From contig CM026426.1 of the NCBI GenBank assembly GCA_014871385.1, positions 39,029,799 to 39,093,798 of the forward strand: 64,000 nucleotides of DNA, given 5' to 3'. Both the position numbers and the translations under genes were made by a program. This stretch comes from Ceratodon purpureus. Lineage: Eukaryota > Streptophyta > Bryopsida > Pseudoditrichales > Ditrichaceae. Of the stretch, positions 33,625 to 45,276 are shown one piece after another. Each line of letters starts with the position of its first letter. The first letter of the stretch is position 1. The notes under the pieces were generated by a model, which was not told the origin of the DNA, did not search any database, and worked only from the letters and a program-made list of their open reading frames with translations.

Positions 33625-34990
33625 TGCTAACATTGGAGTGGTACGAATGACGTAAACGGGAGGCGATTACCCATACATACGTTGACAAGGGAGAGTCGGG
33701 AATTAAGGCATTAAAGGAGCAGTTGGAAGAGTATTTGTGGAAGAAGCTGTAGAGTTCCGAGAGATATAATGATTGTATTAATTACTATCATTTCCCTAAG
33801 TGGATGGAGCAACAAATAATAACAAACACTATGAACATTGTGCATGTGTTTGAGTGTGTCAACAAAAAGCCGACGGAGGGCTACTCGCAGGCCAGAAGGA
33901 GGAGATAGAGAAGCTCGAATATGTCCAAGATTTGTGCAAGAGATTCTCGAGTAATAGGACGAGGGTGAGGCCATGGCTTGAAGCTGGACTGAAAAGCGCA
34001 ATGGATAAATACTTGTGGGGAGCAGTGGTCTCGGTTCCAAGAGGGGTCAAGTTGGTTCCGCTGTCAGGCATAAGGGAAGGCGGGTATGGTAAAGTCCTAA
34101 AATTACGTATTGTTGGCATGGAAACCATACCTGAGACTTGTGTCTTTGCGGGGAAGATGTCCAAGGCTACTGACGAGACCCAGAAGCGGTACGAGACAGC
34201 AATAGAAGCCATGGTTTGCACGATTGACCATCCCGGCGTTATTAAGTTTTTTGCGGTCAATGACTGGACGATGGAAGCCTACACACTTTGGTGGAATGGG
34301 GATTGCCTGCAGAATTTTCTGCACAAGTTCAATTCAAATATCGGTGAGGGTACTCAGAACCGTAACATCCACAAGCAAACCGATATGCCCATGGAAACAC
34401 GTGACCGTGTTAAGGCCTTCCGCACCCATAGGGCCAAGCTAGCTTGGGCACTGATCTGTATTATGGACCGGGTCCATAAGGGGTATTTGCAGCATAATGA
34501 CATCTCCCCGGGAAATGTCTTGCTTCACTTCCCAAAGGATAAAGTGAGCAAAGTTTACATTGGAGTATGCGATTGGGGCCTTGCAAGTCGGGTGTGTGAG
34601 ACAACTCCTTCAAATTATGGTTACCCAACTACTCAGGCGCGTACTGCTGCCTTCAAGGAACGTGGTACTTTTGTCGCTCCGGAGTTGTGGTACACTTATG
34701 GTAAGCCAAATTTGGAGACCTCATTGGAAACTCTAAGGAGGAGACATCTATATACGCAGGCTGCCGATGCGTACTCGGTTGGAGTGGTAGCAAATAAGAT
34801 TTGGGATAACGAGGACGACATCGACCTTTTCAAGGATGTAGCGGGGAAGGCTAGATTTGGAGTGGTGTTGAAGGAGCTCACAAATCCCGATCCAAAGAAC
34901 CGCTCCACCTTGCAGGTGGCCCACGCTAATCTAACATCCCCTTCCTACAATTTCCAAATCCCAGAGTGTTGTTATCGCAAACATATTTAG
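33625..34990 (+). pseudogene. Protein-kinase-like gene, left copy, decayed
   Basis: The kinase domain remains: REGGYGKV (glycine loop), VFAGKMSK (lysine), QHNDISPGNVLLH (catalytic loop as HND), CDWGLA (DWG in place of DFG) and GTFVAPELWYTYG (APE), ending CCYRKHI-TAG at 34990. Compared with the copy at 61001-62569, the first roughly 240 bp including the start codon are deleted near 33620. Several stops lie in 33650-33850, and one nucleotide is missing near 33890 so that the N-terminal part and the kinase domain are in different frames. It is therefore a pseudogene, although the kinase domain itself is still open from about 33900. Confidence 0.75.
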
Positions 34991-35164
34991 AAGTACGCAA
35001 GTAGTGACAGAATGTGATATTCCCAGTTCTTCGTAAGAGGGGACATTCTTTGTAAGTGGTTTACTGCCACAATTTTGCAATACTTTTCAATAAACATTGC
35101 ACTTCCCAATTGCCCTCTCCTGAAATACATGCCCTCTCTTGTGATTTTGCCCGAGGTTGCTCTT

Positions 35165-35475
35165 TCCCTTCTAACCTGCAACGCTCGCGCCCGACCGCCG
35201 GAGCCCGATGCAGCGCACACGCCCGAACGCACGCGCCCAATGTTGTACGCGCTTGATCGAGGCTCGCGCCCTCATGACCGTGCCCGAGAACTGTGGTCGC
35301 GACTGTCAACTGGGTCGCGCCCGCCGCGACGCTCGCGCACGGCCGGAACGACGCACGCGCCCTCGCTCTCCCGCACTCCTGCACGCGCCCGTGACATTGC
35401 GTTCGCGCGGATGCTTGCGCCCGTTGTACTGCTTGCGCCTAGCCGCTCGCGCCCATAGACGCGCTCGCGCTTGCA
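35165..35475. repeat. GC-rich motif array, element C (3' block)
   Basis: CGCGCCC(G/A)-type units downstream of the kinase gene, matching 60515-60810 on the opposite strand in the other copy. Confidence 0.85.
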
Positions 35476-35611
35476 CTAATTCAACGCTAGGTAAATTCGT
35501 TTTACCCTTACCGTGAGTCAACTGGTCAACGCCCTTATGTAACGGACACGGGGGTGTGTCTTGTCACCATGACGGACTAACGGACTAACGGACGGTCGGT
35601 CTGTTATGATA

Positions 35612-37128
35612 ACCATGAAATTAGTAGGTGGGGCATGTGAGTTAGCAAACGGATCCCTCGAGGATCCGAGGTGGAATCCTAGGTTTAGGGTGGAAGAAAA
35701 GTTTGCTACTCAACTTATCATCCTAAGCAGCCATTCGTTGAAGAAAAAATATTTGGTAGTTTGTTTCAATAAGGCCCAAAGGTATGGTTTTGTTAAATCA
35801 AAGTGCGTTTTTGTAGATGACGGCTGGATGAAATTACATTAGAACCATGTCTTATTATTCCAAATTACCATTATACATGTATAATGATAAGAAGGAATAT
35901 GTTGTATTTTTTGATGCGTCTTTTTAGACACACATCATTGTTATATTATAATATACGGGTCTATCGTAACCTAAAATTGTTGAGGATTGGATGATTTTCA
36001 ATTATTATTCGTAAATTCCACCAAATTTTGGAACATAATTATTTGAAACATACGTAGACGTAGATCTATATAACAATACAAAGTATTGTATTCATATCCA
36101 CTGCCATATTTAGTATTAGAATTTTGTTTACATTAATTCTAAGATATTAGTTAATTAGCAACCAAGCATACAGAGTATTAAAAATATGTAGGATATAAAA
36201 TTCAAAATAGGGGTAGAGTATAATGAGAAATATCACCAAGTATTTATTGTTATCACAATAAAATTTACGAGTAGAACGAGACAAATTGATTAAGATATAC
36301 GAATATATTCATTATGTATGAAAGCATAGACACTAAACCATATTTAAATTAAATAGGGTCCATATTAATTCCATACTATTAAGGTCATTTATAAACCTAT
36401 ATAAATTTCATATACTTGATTGAATAATTAAAATATAGGTGCTAGGGTCTTCTTATAGTTGTATATAATATTCAAATTGTTCTATTGGTTTAAACTTGGC
36501 AACTAAGGATGTAATAATATTTTTATACAACGTTATTTAAATAAAAGAATTGTAGTTCTATTTTTTTTAGAAGCATGTTCAATTTATACAACTAAAATAA
36601 ATCAAAATAGTGGAAAGCTTTATATTTCTTTATTAATCCACTTAATATTACGTTGCATAGAATTCACTTTAATTAATTAAAACCAAAGCATGCAAGTCTA
36701 TCCATTGATCCATATTTCATATTGTTGTAATATTTATCACAGCTGAGGTCATTTGTAAATCCATATAAATTTCATGTTGTAGGGTGAATAATTAAATTAT
36801 TGGTGTTACAGACTGCGTATATTTGTATATAATATTCAAAATCCTCTATTGGTTTAAATTTGCCAACTAAGGATGATTTAATATTTTTGTACAACGTTAT
36901 TTAAAAAATAAAACATAGTTCTAATTCTTCTAGAAGCATGTTCTGTAAGGGGTATTTAAGTAATTATGGACAAAACGCTCAATTATGGACTACTTTGCAT
37001 CATCAGTAGACGTCCAATTCATGTGTTATCCCTCAAATTTAAAGACAAAGATGTAAAATATTTATGAAAAATTGCATTCCGCTTACAAGGGATAAAATCA
37101 TTTGAGTGAATTTTAATATAATGTTGAA
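35612..37128. other. AT-rich DNA between elements C and B
   Basis: No supported gene. A 78-codon frame at 35606-35842 has no recognisable motif. Similar words recur near 36420-36560 and 36780-36940 (AGGGTGAATAATTAAATT-like, TTTTTGTACAACGTTATTTAA), suggesting an old, diverged internal duplication of about 360 bp. Confidence 0.45.
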
Positions 37129-37165
37129 TAGAGGACATCCAAGTCCCACTGTCATGGCCGAATCT

Positions 37166-37788
37166 CTCGGCGAGTGGCTGACTGAGAACCTTAAACCCTA
37201 GAAACTCTAAACCCTAGAAACCCTATCCTTAGAAATCTATCCGTTCTAATAAAAGGAAATACTTGCTCTGCAAGATGTAGAGCTGTGAAGTGAAGCGGGT
37301 TAAGGGAAGATCTTCGGCGACCCGCTGAGTGGACACGACTGCCAGGCATCTCACATTGGGGTGTCCGTCTGTGAGGACTCCGGAGTCGTCGTTTAGAATG
37401 AACAGTATTCACGGTCACAACGAATGGAAGTCCTTTCTAGTCGGCTGGCCGCCGACTAGGAGAGCCAACCTCTTCCTCACTGAACCGACCTCTGGAATTT
37501 GAAATACATATAAAAATGATGAGTAAATCACCGTTCATGATGCTTATCTAACATGGTTAGAGGCATCGGCGGAGAGCCGACGACCACTGAAGAAGGAAAA
37601 GTAAGGCATCAGAACAACAAATAGAAGACAAAGCGTAATACATGACTAGTATTGGGTCTATGGTAAAATACAATTCTCATTAGAAGGAATCACAGTGTTT
37701 ACAATATTCAACTATAACGTTTACAGAGGAAACCATCACAACCTACGTCTTCTACAGCAAAGATCACAATCGTCGGCAGACAGCCGAC
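37166..37788. repeat. Element B dyads at its left (3') end
   Basis: Form: GTCGGC, five bases, GCCGAC. Copies are at 37440-37456 (arms extend to 9 bp, CTAGTCGGC/GCCGACTAG), 37565-37581 and 37772-37788, with two weaker ones at 37166-37182 and 37313-37329. The last copy overlaps the stop codon of the element gene by one base. AAACCCTA telo-box words occur at 37194 and 37209. Confidence 0.7.
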
Positions 37789-38979
37789 TAGTCTTCCTCC
37801 TCGTCATTCCAGTTCATCAAGATTCCATGCGATTTGAAGTTTGCCATGGCAGCATTCACAACATCTTCGGGTATTAGATGGGACTTTGGGGGGCCCTCAT
37901 GCGTAGTTTTCTTGGTCCTATGAGTGTATACAACGGATTTACACTCCACCCACTCCGCAAGAGTCAACTCCTTTTCCCACCGTCTTGTCCAGCACTCTCT
38001 CGCAACTTTCTTCTTACCTTCCTTCTTGCCCTTCATCGGAGTCCACCATTCAACCTTGAACTTACCGTAATTAGGACTAGGCTCAGTTATAACAGGCTCT
38101 ATCGCCCTATCCATCCAAATGGGTAGGTGGTCTTCCTTACACGGACGACAGAACACCTAATCGCCACGTAACACGTCACGATATGGGTTAAACATAGACT
38201 TCGGCCTAGAGTTTTTTGGACCGCAGAAAGGATAGGGCTCTACCTCATTCTTATCACCGGGACGAATATCCGGATCCGGTATATATTCGTCCTCTGCATC
38301 GAATGTGGTGACGTGGTCCCGCTTCCAGTCTGAGATAGGCCAGAATCCTTCCTGTAAGGTGGCGGAATTGGGGGGGAGTGGCTCGTTGACCTCCTTTAAA
38401 ATTCGCTCCCAATACAGTACATATGGTAACATGTCTTGTGCGTATTTCTTATCCCGAGCCATGCCAGTTCTCCAGTACTCAATGTACTTAGATAATCCAC
38501 TTTTGATGAAATTTCTCTTCTCTGAACACTCTACTGCCCTTGCCACCTCTTTATCTGCGTTCCTCTTGCCCTCATCGACTTCAACACTACCCCATAAGTG
38601 CTTATGAGGAACTGGTTTGGGATCACCGACGGGCAAATGTGGTTTACCCTCTTTGTCTGCCCTCCACATTTTCACGGGTTTGCCAGGTGGAAGCCATGAC
38701 GGATCAGTTGCACGCTTCTTGTACCTCATCACGGGCCACCCCGCATCCTCGCCATCCTCCACTACATAAAATTTAAAAAGATGCATTTCACTATGACCTT
38801 CTATCGCATTACCTCCGTCGTGATGAAAATCAGCAACATAACTTTTGAAGTCTGCCACTTCCTGAACAACAACTGGAATAAAGGCAACTGTCTTCTAAGA
38901 ATCCATGAATGCCTTCATAAGGTCGGCAAGGCAGTATGTGTTCTTTCGCTTAATGAGTTTCGACAGGTGATTAAAGTGG

Positions 38980-38984
38980 GCGTC
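38980..38984. repeat. Target-site duplication GCGTC (left) of first LTR element
   Basis: GCGTC precedes the 5' LTR and is repeated at 48193-48197 after the 3' LTR. Confidence 0.95.
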
Positions 38985-39642
38985 TGTTACCACAGGTCAC
39001 GGCCTTCACTGCAGTCAAGGACGACATCTTCGGCAGAGACTCCCAGTCGTGGCGGCCTCCACTAGCGGCAGATATAGTATAAGAAGCTTAGGTTGTAGTT
39101 AGAAGCTCTCTCTTTTTTGCTCGACTCAGGACTATTGAGTTAGGGTTCCGCGTACCTGCAGACTACGGCCTAGAGCCAGACACTATTGTTTCCTTGACGC
39201 CATTTTCTCTTGGTCGACCTCTAAAAGACTACGTACTTGATAAAAACCACTCTCTCATACTGCTCACTTCCACTCCTCTCCTGTGTATGCTGATGTTGTG
39301 AATGATCTGCTTCCTTGCTTCTCCCTTGCTGGCTGAGGGCACCGACCCTCGCCATTCTCTCCTTCGCTCACTACCCTTGGGCCAGAACCTCTCTTGGACG
39401 ACCTGGACACCACAACGGAACGAAGCTACCCTTCCCCTTCCTCCGACCGAGGCCAGGGCGACTCGTTCCCTCTTCCTTGCTCCCTTGTAACGGTTGAGTG
39501 TCCCTCCCACGCGATACCCGTACCCTCCATCCGGGTATTAAGGGCGTCAGGTTCTCACTCAAGGACCTCCTTGGACCCCGCTGACTCCCCCTGAGTACAT
39601 CTCCCCTAAGCCCTCGTCACCATCCCACGACCCGAGCTAACA
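38985..39642 (+). repeat. 5' LTR of first retrotransposon
   Basis: 658 bp, TGTTACCACAGG...GAGCTAACA. The open frames inside it repeat in the 3' LTR and are not genes. Confidence 0.95.
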
Positions 39643-39645
39643 TTT

Positions 39646-39663
39646 TGGCGACCGTGCTGGGGA
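39646..39663 (+). other. Primer-binding site of first retrotransposon
   Basis: TGGCGACCGTGCTGGGGA starts 3 bp after the LTR, as expected for a tRNA 3'-end complement in plant Ty3/gypsy elements. The priming tRNA was not determined. Confidence 0.75.
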
Positions 39664-39711
39664 TGGTAATTTTGGGCTAAAGGAAAAAATTGAAACCTCC
39701 ATAGGACAACT

Positions 39712-42700
39712 ATGCCACCAAGAAAAATTGCTGCGGAAGCAGCAAGAATCACCGAGGGAGAAGAAACCACTGTACAGGATGACGCTGATGTCACCAAAGA
39801 ATTCCTTGAGTGGATGAGACAACAGATGACGGATCTGGCGGCCAAAAACGATGCCACAAACGCTAAACTGGAAATGCTCAGTGAGCAGTACCACAATTTA
39901 CAAACTAGCCGATCCCAAGAACCAATAGCCGAATCACCTTTGGACAACGCTGGACAAACCTCACAAGCCCCTGGGGAAGCACTACGGTCGACAACGATTC
40001 CTAGGGGAAATCCCACGGCAGCAACATCACATAGCCTACGGAGCCATGACAATCACATCAAACTACCAAAAATACAGTACCCAGTATTTGACGATAACGG
40101 TGACCCAGATTGGCATGTCCGGCGATTTAAGGTCATTGCGCGGATCAATGGCGTCAGTAACACCGCGGATTTACAAAACATATTTGGGACCACACTGCAA
40201 GGAAACCACATTAATTGGTACATAGATTTTGAGACAGATCACCCGATTGCTACTTGGGACGAGATGGAAGCCAGCTTCTTACAAAAGTTTAGAAAGTTAA
40301 AGACAAGCTCAGAAATCCTTAGAGCATTAGGAAGCATCACTCAAGGCAGAGAGGAACCAGTGGATAAATTCTATGATAGATTTAAACAACTGGCGGACAA
40401 GCTTAACCAAAAGCCCGAAGAGGACTACTTATGCGAATGGTTTAAAAAGGGATTGCTACCCTGGATACAACAAGGCATCGTTATCCGCGGAGTCAAAACA
40501 CTTCATGACATTTTCGGCGCGGCTAACGATATTAGTCGCGAATTAGGGACTCTGCAGAAACTACAGACTCCTCTATTACCTCTACCCGTATTTCGCACAG
40601 ACACCAGGGTAGCCGCCTCGCCTTGTAGTACTTGTGGCAAAATTCACCCAGGACGGTGCTGGTTCGCCAACAACACTTCACGCCCAGAAGATAGTCGACG
40701 TCCTAGACCCACCGCTGCCGCCATGCAAACCGAGGAGATTGGGGTAGACGCATTTCAGCCAAGCAGGAATGATGCGTGCTGGGAGTGCGGCTCTTTGCAC
40801 CATAGACGCGGTCAGTGCCCTTCACTGCGCCAACGGTGGGCCGCAGCCGGAGCCCCCTCGACAGAAGTACCCGGAGCACCTCAGCTACCCAGGCGTGGAG
40901 GCGTGACCATCAGCAAAATCCCTGGAGCCGAAGCAAAGATAGCAGCTATAACAACTGCTGCAGTAACCACCCGGTCCAAAAACGACGTCAAAGACAAACA
41001 TGAAAACCATGTCGTGGAACCACGGAAGTCGTTCGCAGCGGATCATTGGGAAAAATTACATCAAATCCGCCGTAGCTTGCAAGAAGAGCTAGAAGCACCA
41101 GTGACACCGGATCTTCAGCATATCGTAGATAGTACTAATGTCACGATAACACTGTCCAAACTAATGCAAATTAGTCCTGAGTTGCAAAGATATCTACAAC
41201 AAGCAGCACTGCCTCCACCACCGAAAGAACCCGCCACAATTGAGGTTAACACCACCACGCTAGATCCGGACGCCGCGGTCATCCGTATGCGACTCGGAGA
41301 GTTTGAGTTGTCCAATGTCCTAGTAGACGGCGGCTCAGGGGTTAATGTGATGAGTAACCAGTTGAGAGAAAACCTTGGTCTTCCATTACCTAAGGCCGCC
41401 CAGTTTATACTTCGCATGGCTAATGATGCTCCCGTGACACCATTGGGCATCTTGTCATCTGTTGCCATAACAACCCATGGTGTAACAACGCCGGCGACCT
41501 TTGTTATCATCTCTATGCCCGAGCGAAGTAATTTTCCAGTTATCTTAGGACGACCTTGGCTTCGCGATATGAATGCCATTCATGACTGGGCTAGGAACCA
41601 GATCCGCATTCATCACCAGGGACGAACCATGATCATTCCTGTGGACAGCTGCGTTACCCGAGCCAAGGCGGATCAAATTCGAAATAACGCCGGCACCAAC
41701 TGGCTCAAAGGACTGTCCCAGGAGCAGGAAGCCTTAGTCTTCCAAGCTGACCCAAATCTGGTTCCTCTAGCAGAGATCCACTTAGCTAGCCTAGTGCCCG
41801 AACCGGATAAGCTAGACATCCCTTCGCATTTTACCCAGGAAGTTAAAGACACCATTACAGTCAACGCTACCCCGGCCACAAAAGCATTAAAAGATCAGGC
41901 CGTCAACGGATGGTCCCATGGTGCAAAGGACAAGGTTGAGCTAGTCAACCTAGGAACAACCGAGGAGCCTAAGTTCATTAAAATTAATGCAGAGGCCCCT
42001 GACGACATCAAGAAGGCCGCCATCGACCTCTTTCGGGAATACCAGGATATATTTGCGTGGGGCCATGAAGACCTGAAAGGCATACCACGCGCCTTAGCAG
42101 AGCACACGATAGACCTGGTACCAAATGCCCATCCTGTACAACAACGGCGCTATCGAATGAATCCGAATTACGCGTCACGAGTTAAAGCAGAATTGGATAA
42201 ACTATTAAAAGCAAAGTTCATCTCTCCTGTTGACTCTGCACCATGGCTATCTCCTATGGTGATTATCCCTAAGAAAAATGGCACTCTCAGGATCTGCGTG
42301 GATTTCAAAAAACTTAACGCTGCCACCAGGAAAGACCATTACCCCCTGCCATACATGGAAGAAATAATAGATGAAGTGGCAGGCCACGAGATGTACTCCT
42401 TCCTTGATTGCTTCTCAGGATACTACCAAGTTGCCATGGCTGACCAAGATAAAAACAAAACAGCATTTTCCACCGAATGGGGACCATACCAATTCGAGAG
42501 AATGCCGTTTGGAGCCAAGAATGCCCCTATGACTTTCCAACGTGTAATGGAGCTCATTTTTCGACCCTACCTCAAGAGATTTTTTCGTATTTACTTGGAC
42601 GACGGCACTGTCTACGGCACCCAGCAGGACCATGTCGCCCATTTACGACAGATCTTCAACGCCTGTAGAACCAATGGTGTTAGTCTCAATGCAGACAAGT

Positions 42701-45198
42701 GCATGTTTTTATTTTTTGCAGGTATCATTCTTGGTTACATCGTCTGTAAGTACGGAAAATTACCAGATCCAAAAAAAATCAAAGACATCCTCAATATGAC
42801 TCCTCCAGTAAATCAAAAAGGCGTCCAATGACTTCTTGGTCTCTCGCAGTTCAACAGAATCTACATTGAAAAACTTGCTCACATCACGGCTCCCATCACC
42901 GCCCTAAATCACGCCAGATACTCTTACCCGCAAGATTGGACACCAGCCGCCCAAGAAGCCCTCGACAACATCAAAGCGGCATACTCCAATGCGCCTATTT
43001 TAATAGCACCAGATTGGTCTAAGCCGTTTCATGTCCACACGGACGCCTCTAACATCGCGGTCGGCGTAATGTTGGCACAACGGCTCAATGGCAAACATGA
43101 TCAACCGGTGGCGTATGCTAGCAGACTATTAAACCCCGCTGAAAGGAACTACTCGACAACAGAGCGAGAAGCCCTAGCCATGATCTACGCAGTAAAGAAA
43201 TTCAGGCATTACCTCTTGGGAAATCGATTCAGATTTATCGTAGATCACCACAGCTTGTCGTATTTAGTCAACCAACCTCTGGTTACAGGGCGAGTCGCTC
43301 GATGGATCATGATACTACTAGAATACGATTTTGAGGTCGTCTACGTACCTGGTAAACGACACATTATCGCAGATTATCTCTCCAGGGACACCACTGCCAC
43401 CGACGACGGCATTGACGACTCTTTTAATGATCCATACATTCAGTCGGCAACGGTGACACCCGAGGACGCCACCGACTGGCGCAACCCATACATACAGTAT
43501 CTCACCTCAGGTACTCTTCCCATTGACGTCACGGGCACTAGGAGAATCAGCTTCGTCCGAAGCACCTTGCCTTACACAGTGGTTCAGGGTCAGCTTTACC
43601 GCCACGGCCTTGACGGAGAAACAAGAATATGCATCGCCAAGGCACAACAAGACGAGATAATGGCTCATCTCCACGACGGCCCCGCCGGAGGACACCAAGG
43701 ACCCGACACAACGATTAAAAAAATACTAATGGCGAAATACTGGTGGCCCACGCTCCATAAAGATGTCCACCAGTACATTAAACAATGCCATGCATGCCAA
43801 GTCTCCACGACAAATTTCCAACACCAAGGGAAAGTGCCTCTGAAATCTATACCGCCATTAGGCCCTTTCCTACGCTGGGGCTTAGACTTCATAGGACCCA
43901 TTCGACCTATTACCAAACACGGGTTTCGGTACATTCTTGCTGCTACAGACTACACTACAAAGTGGGTTGAGGCTAAACCACTGCGTACTAATACTGCAAT
44001 AGTCACTGCCAATTTCATTTATGAAAATATTATCACAAGGTTTGGATGCCCCCTGGATATTATGTCCGACCAGGGCACCCATTTTGTCAACGCTGTCATC
44101 GAAGTACTCATGGACAACCATGTCATAAAACACCGCACAAGCACGGTATATTATCCCCAAGGAAACGGGCAAGACGAGTCCACCAATAAAACATTGATCA
44201 ACATGTTACGTCGTTTTATACAGGCCAACAAGAATGACTGGGACGACTACTTGCCCGCAGCACTATGGGCATATCGAGTGGCAACAAAAACTGCCACCCA
44301 GGCAAGTCCGTTTGAACTGGTATATGGAACACAGCCCCTGCTGCCAACGGAGTACATCGCACCCACGTTTCAGACCTTGCTGCCCCGGGATTATACCCCG
44401 CATAAAGTCTTGGTCGCCCGGTTACAGGACATCCATCACCTGGAAGAACTGCGAGAATTAGCTTTACAAAACACCACCAAAAGACAGCAGCTAAGCGCTC
44501 AACACTTCCAAGCCTCTAAGCCGCCCCGCATCTTCCAGAAAGGGGATTACGTCCTTTGGTGTCCAAGAGATCCGAAACTCCGCAAGCTGAAGTTTGACTC
44601 CATCTGGCACGGGCCGTACCGTGTCCAATTAACACTACCTAACAATACGGTACTACTTATCAACAATGATAATTTTGACCCCCATGCCACCATAGTTAAC
44701 GCCACGAAACTAAAACATTACCACACTAATTTGGACAAACCAGCAACGACTTTAAACCTGGGCGATATCTCCAATGCCTTGGCACAAGAGGACGTCACCG
44801 AGGGTGAAGAGACAGCACAAATAACGGATCATCACAATGAGGTCACCCTTCGCATCCCAACAGACGCCAATGCCACCCAAAGCACTCCAGATAGTTACCC
44901 AGAAGTCAGTATTAACCTGATCCAGGTCTACCAACTGCCCCTACAGACCAGGAGGTCTCAAGGGCTCCAGGGACATAAGAGTGACAAGATGGCATCAAGT
45001 CACCTCCCGCGCCGCCTAGATCGGGCACCGCCGCCACGATACTCGCCTGTCTCCCATCCATGTCAAATCCCGCCACCAGCAAGCCCCTGCTACTCATCAC
45101 CCAGGGACATACATCAGATCAACTCCCAGACTCTCCCATCATCCCAGCCCCCACAACGCCCTGGCGCTCTCGTCTTCTTCCCCAAGGCCCCCACTTAG
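39712..45198 (+). pseudogene. Gag-pol polyprotein of first retrotransposon (two stops)
   Basis: Single frame from MPPRKIAAEA. The gag core (about 40080-40500) carries [14 protein letters not shown]. Cys-rich knuckles are CSTCGKIHPGRCW and CWECGSLHHRRGQC (CX2CX4HX4C). The protease active site reads [13 protein letters not shown] has RICVDFKKLNAAT and YLDDGTVYG (about residue 961). RNase H has [11 protein letters not shown]. Integrase has an HHCC finger ending CHACQ, then GLDFIGPI, SDQGTHFV and GNGQDESTNK for the DDE residues, then a VLWCPRDPK tail; no chromodomain was recognised. TGA at 42829-42831 falls between RT and RNase H where the sister element has Arg (likely CGA-to-TGA). TAG 45196-45198 ends the frame before the 3' region that is fused in the sister element. 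It is therefore probably defective. Confidence 0.93.
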
Positions 45199-45276
45199 TG
45201 CGCATTCTGCTCCCCCTCTTCCACCTTCTCTCAACGCTGCCCCAAGCTTTCTGCCTTCCGTACCAGGGACGCCACC

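Larger units (their letters stand above)
27410..35611 (+). mobile_element. Element C, left copy: hAT transposon carrying a kinase-like gene
   Basis: A hAT transposase gene (29393-32852) is followed by a kinase-like gene (to 34990), both on plus. Blocks of GC-rich GGGCGCG/CGCGCCC units lie before, between and after them. The right end is placed near 35611, where similarity to the second copy (60370-64000, opposite strand) stops shortly after CGGACGGTCGGTC. The left end is inferred only from the first GC-rich block. Order and strand of the two genes are the same in both copies, so the kinase is a stable component rather than a chance neighbour. Confidence 0.7.

Noticed and set aside
35606-35842. 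Small gene at the right edge of element C
   Set aside because: The 78-codon frame begins in the element end, has no motif and is not kept at the matching edge of the right copy.
39229-39594. Open frames in the LTRs (repeated at 47779-48144; also 50770-51096 and 59244-59570)
   Set aside because: They are LTR sequence duplicated at both ends, with no motif.
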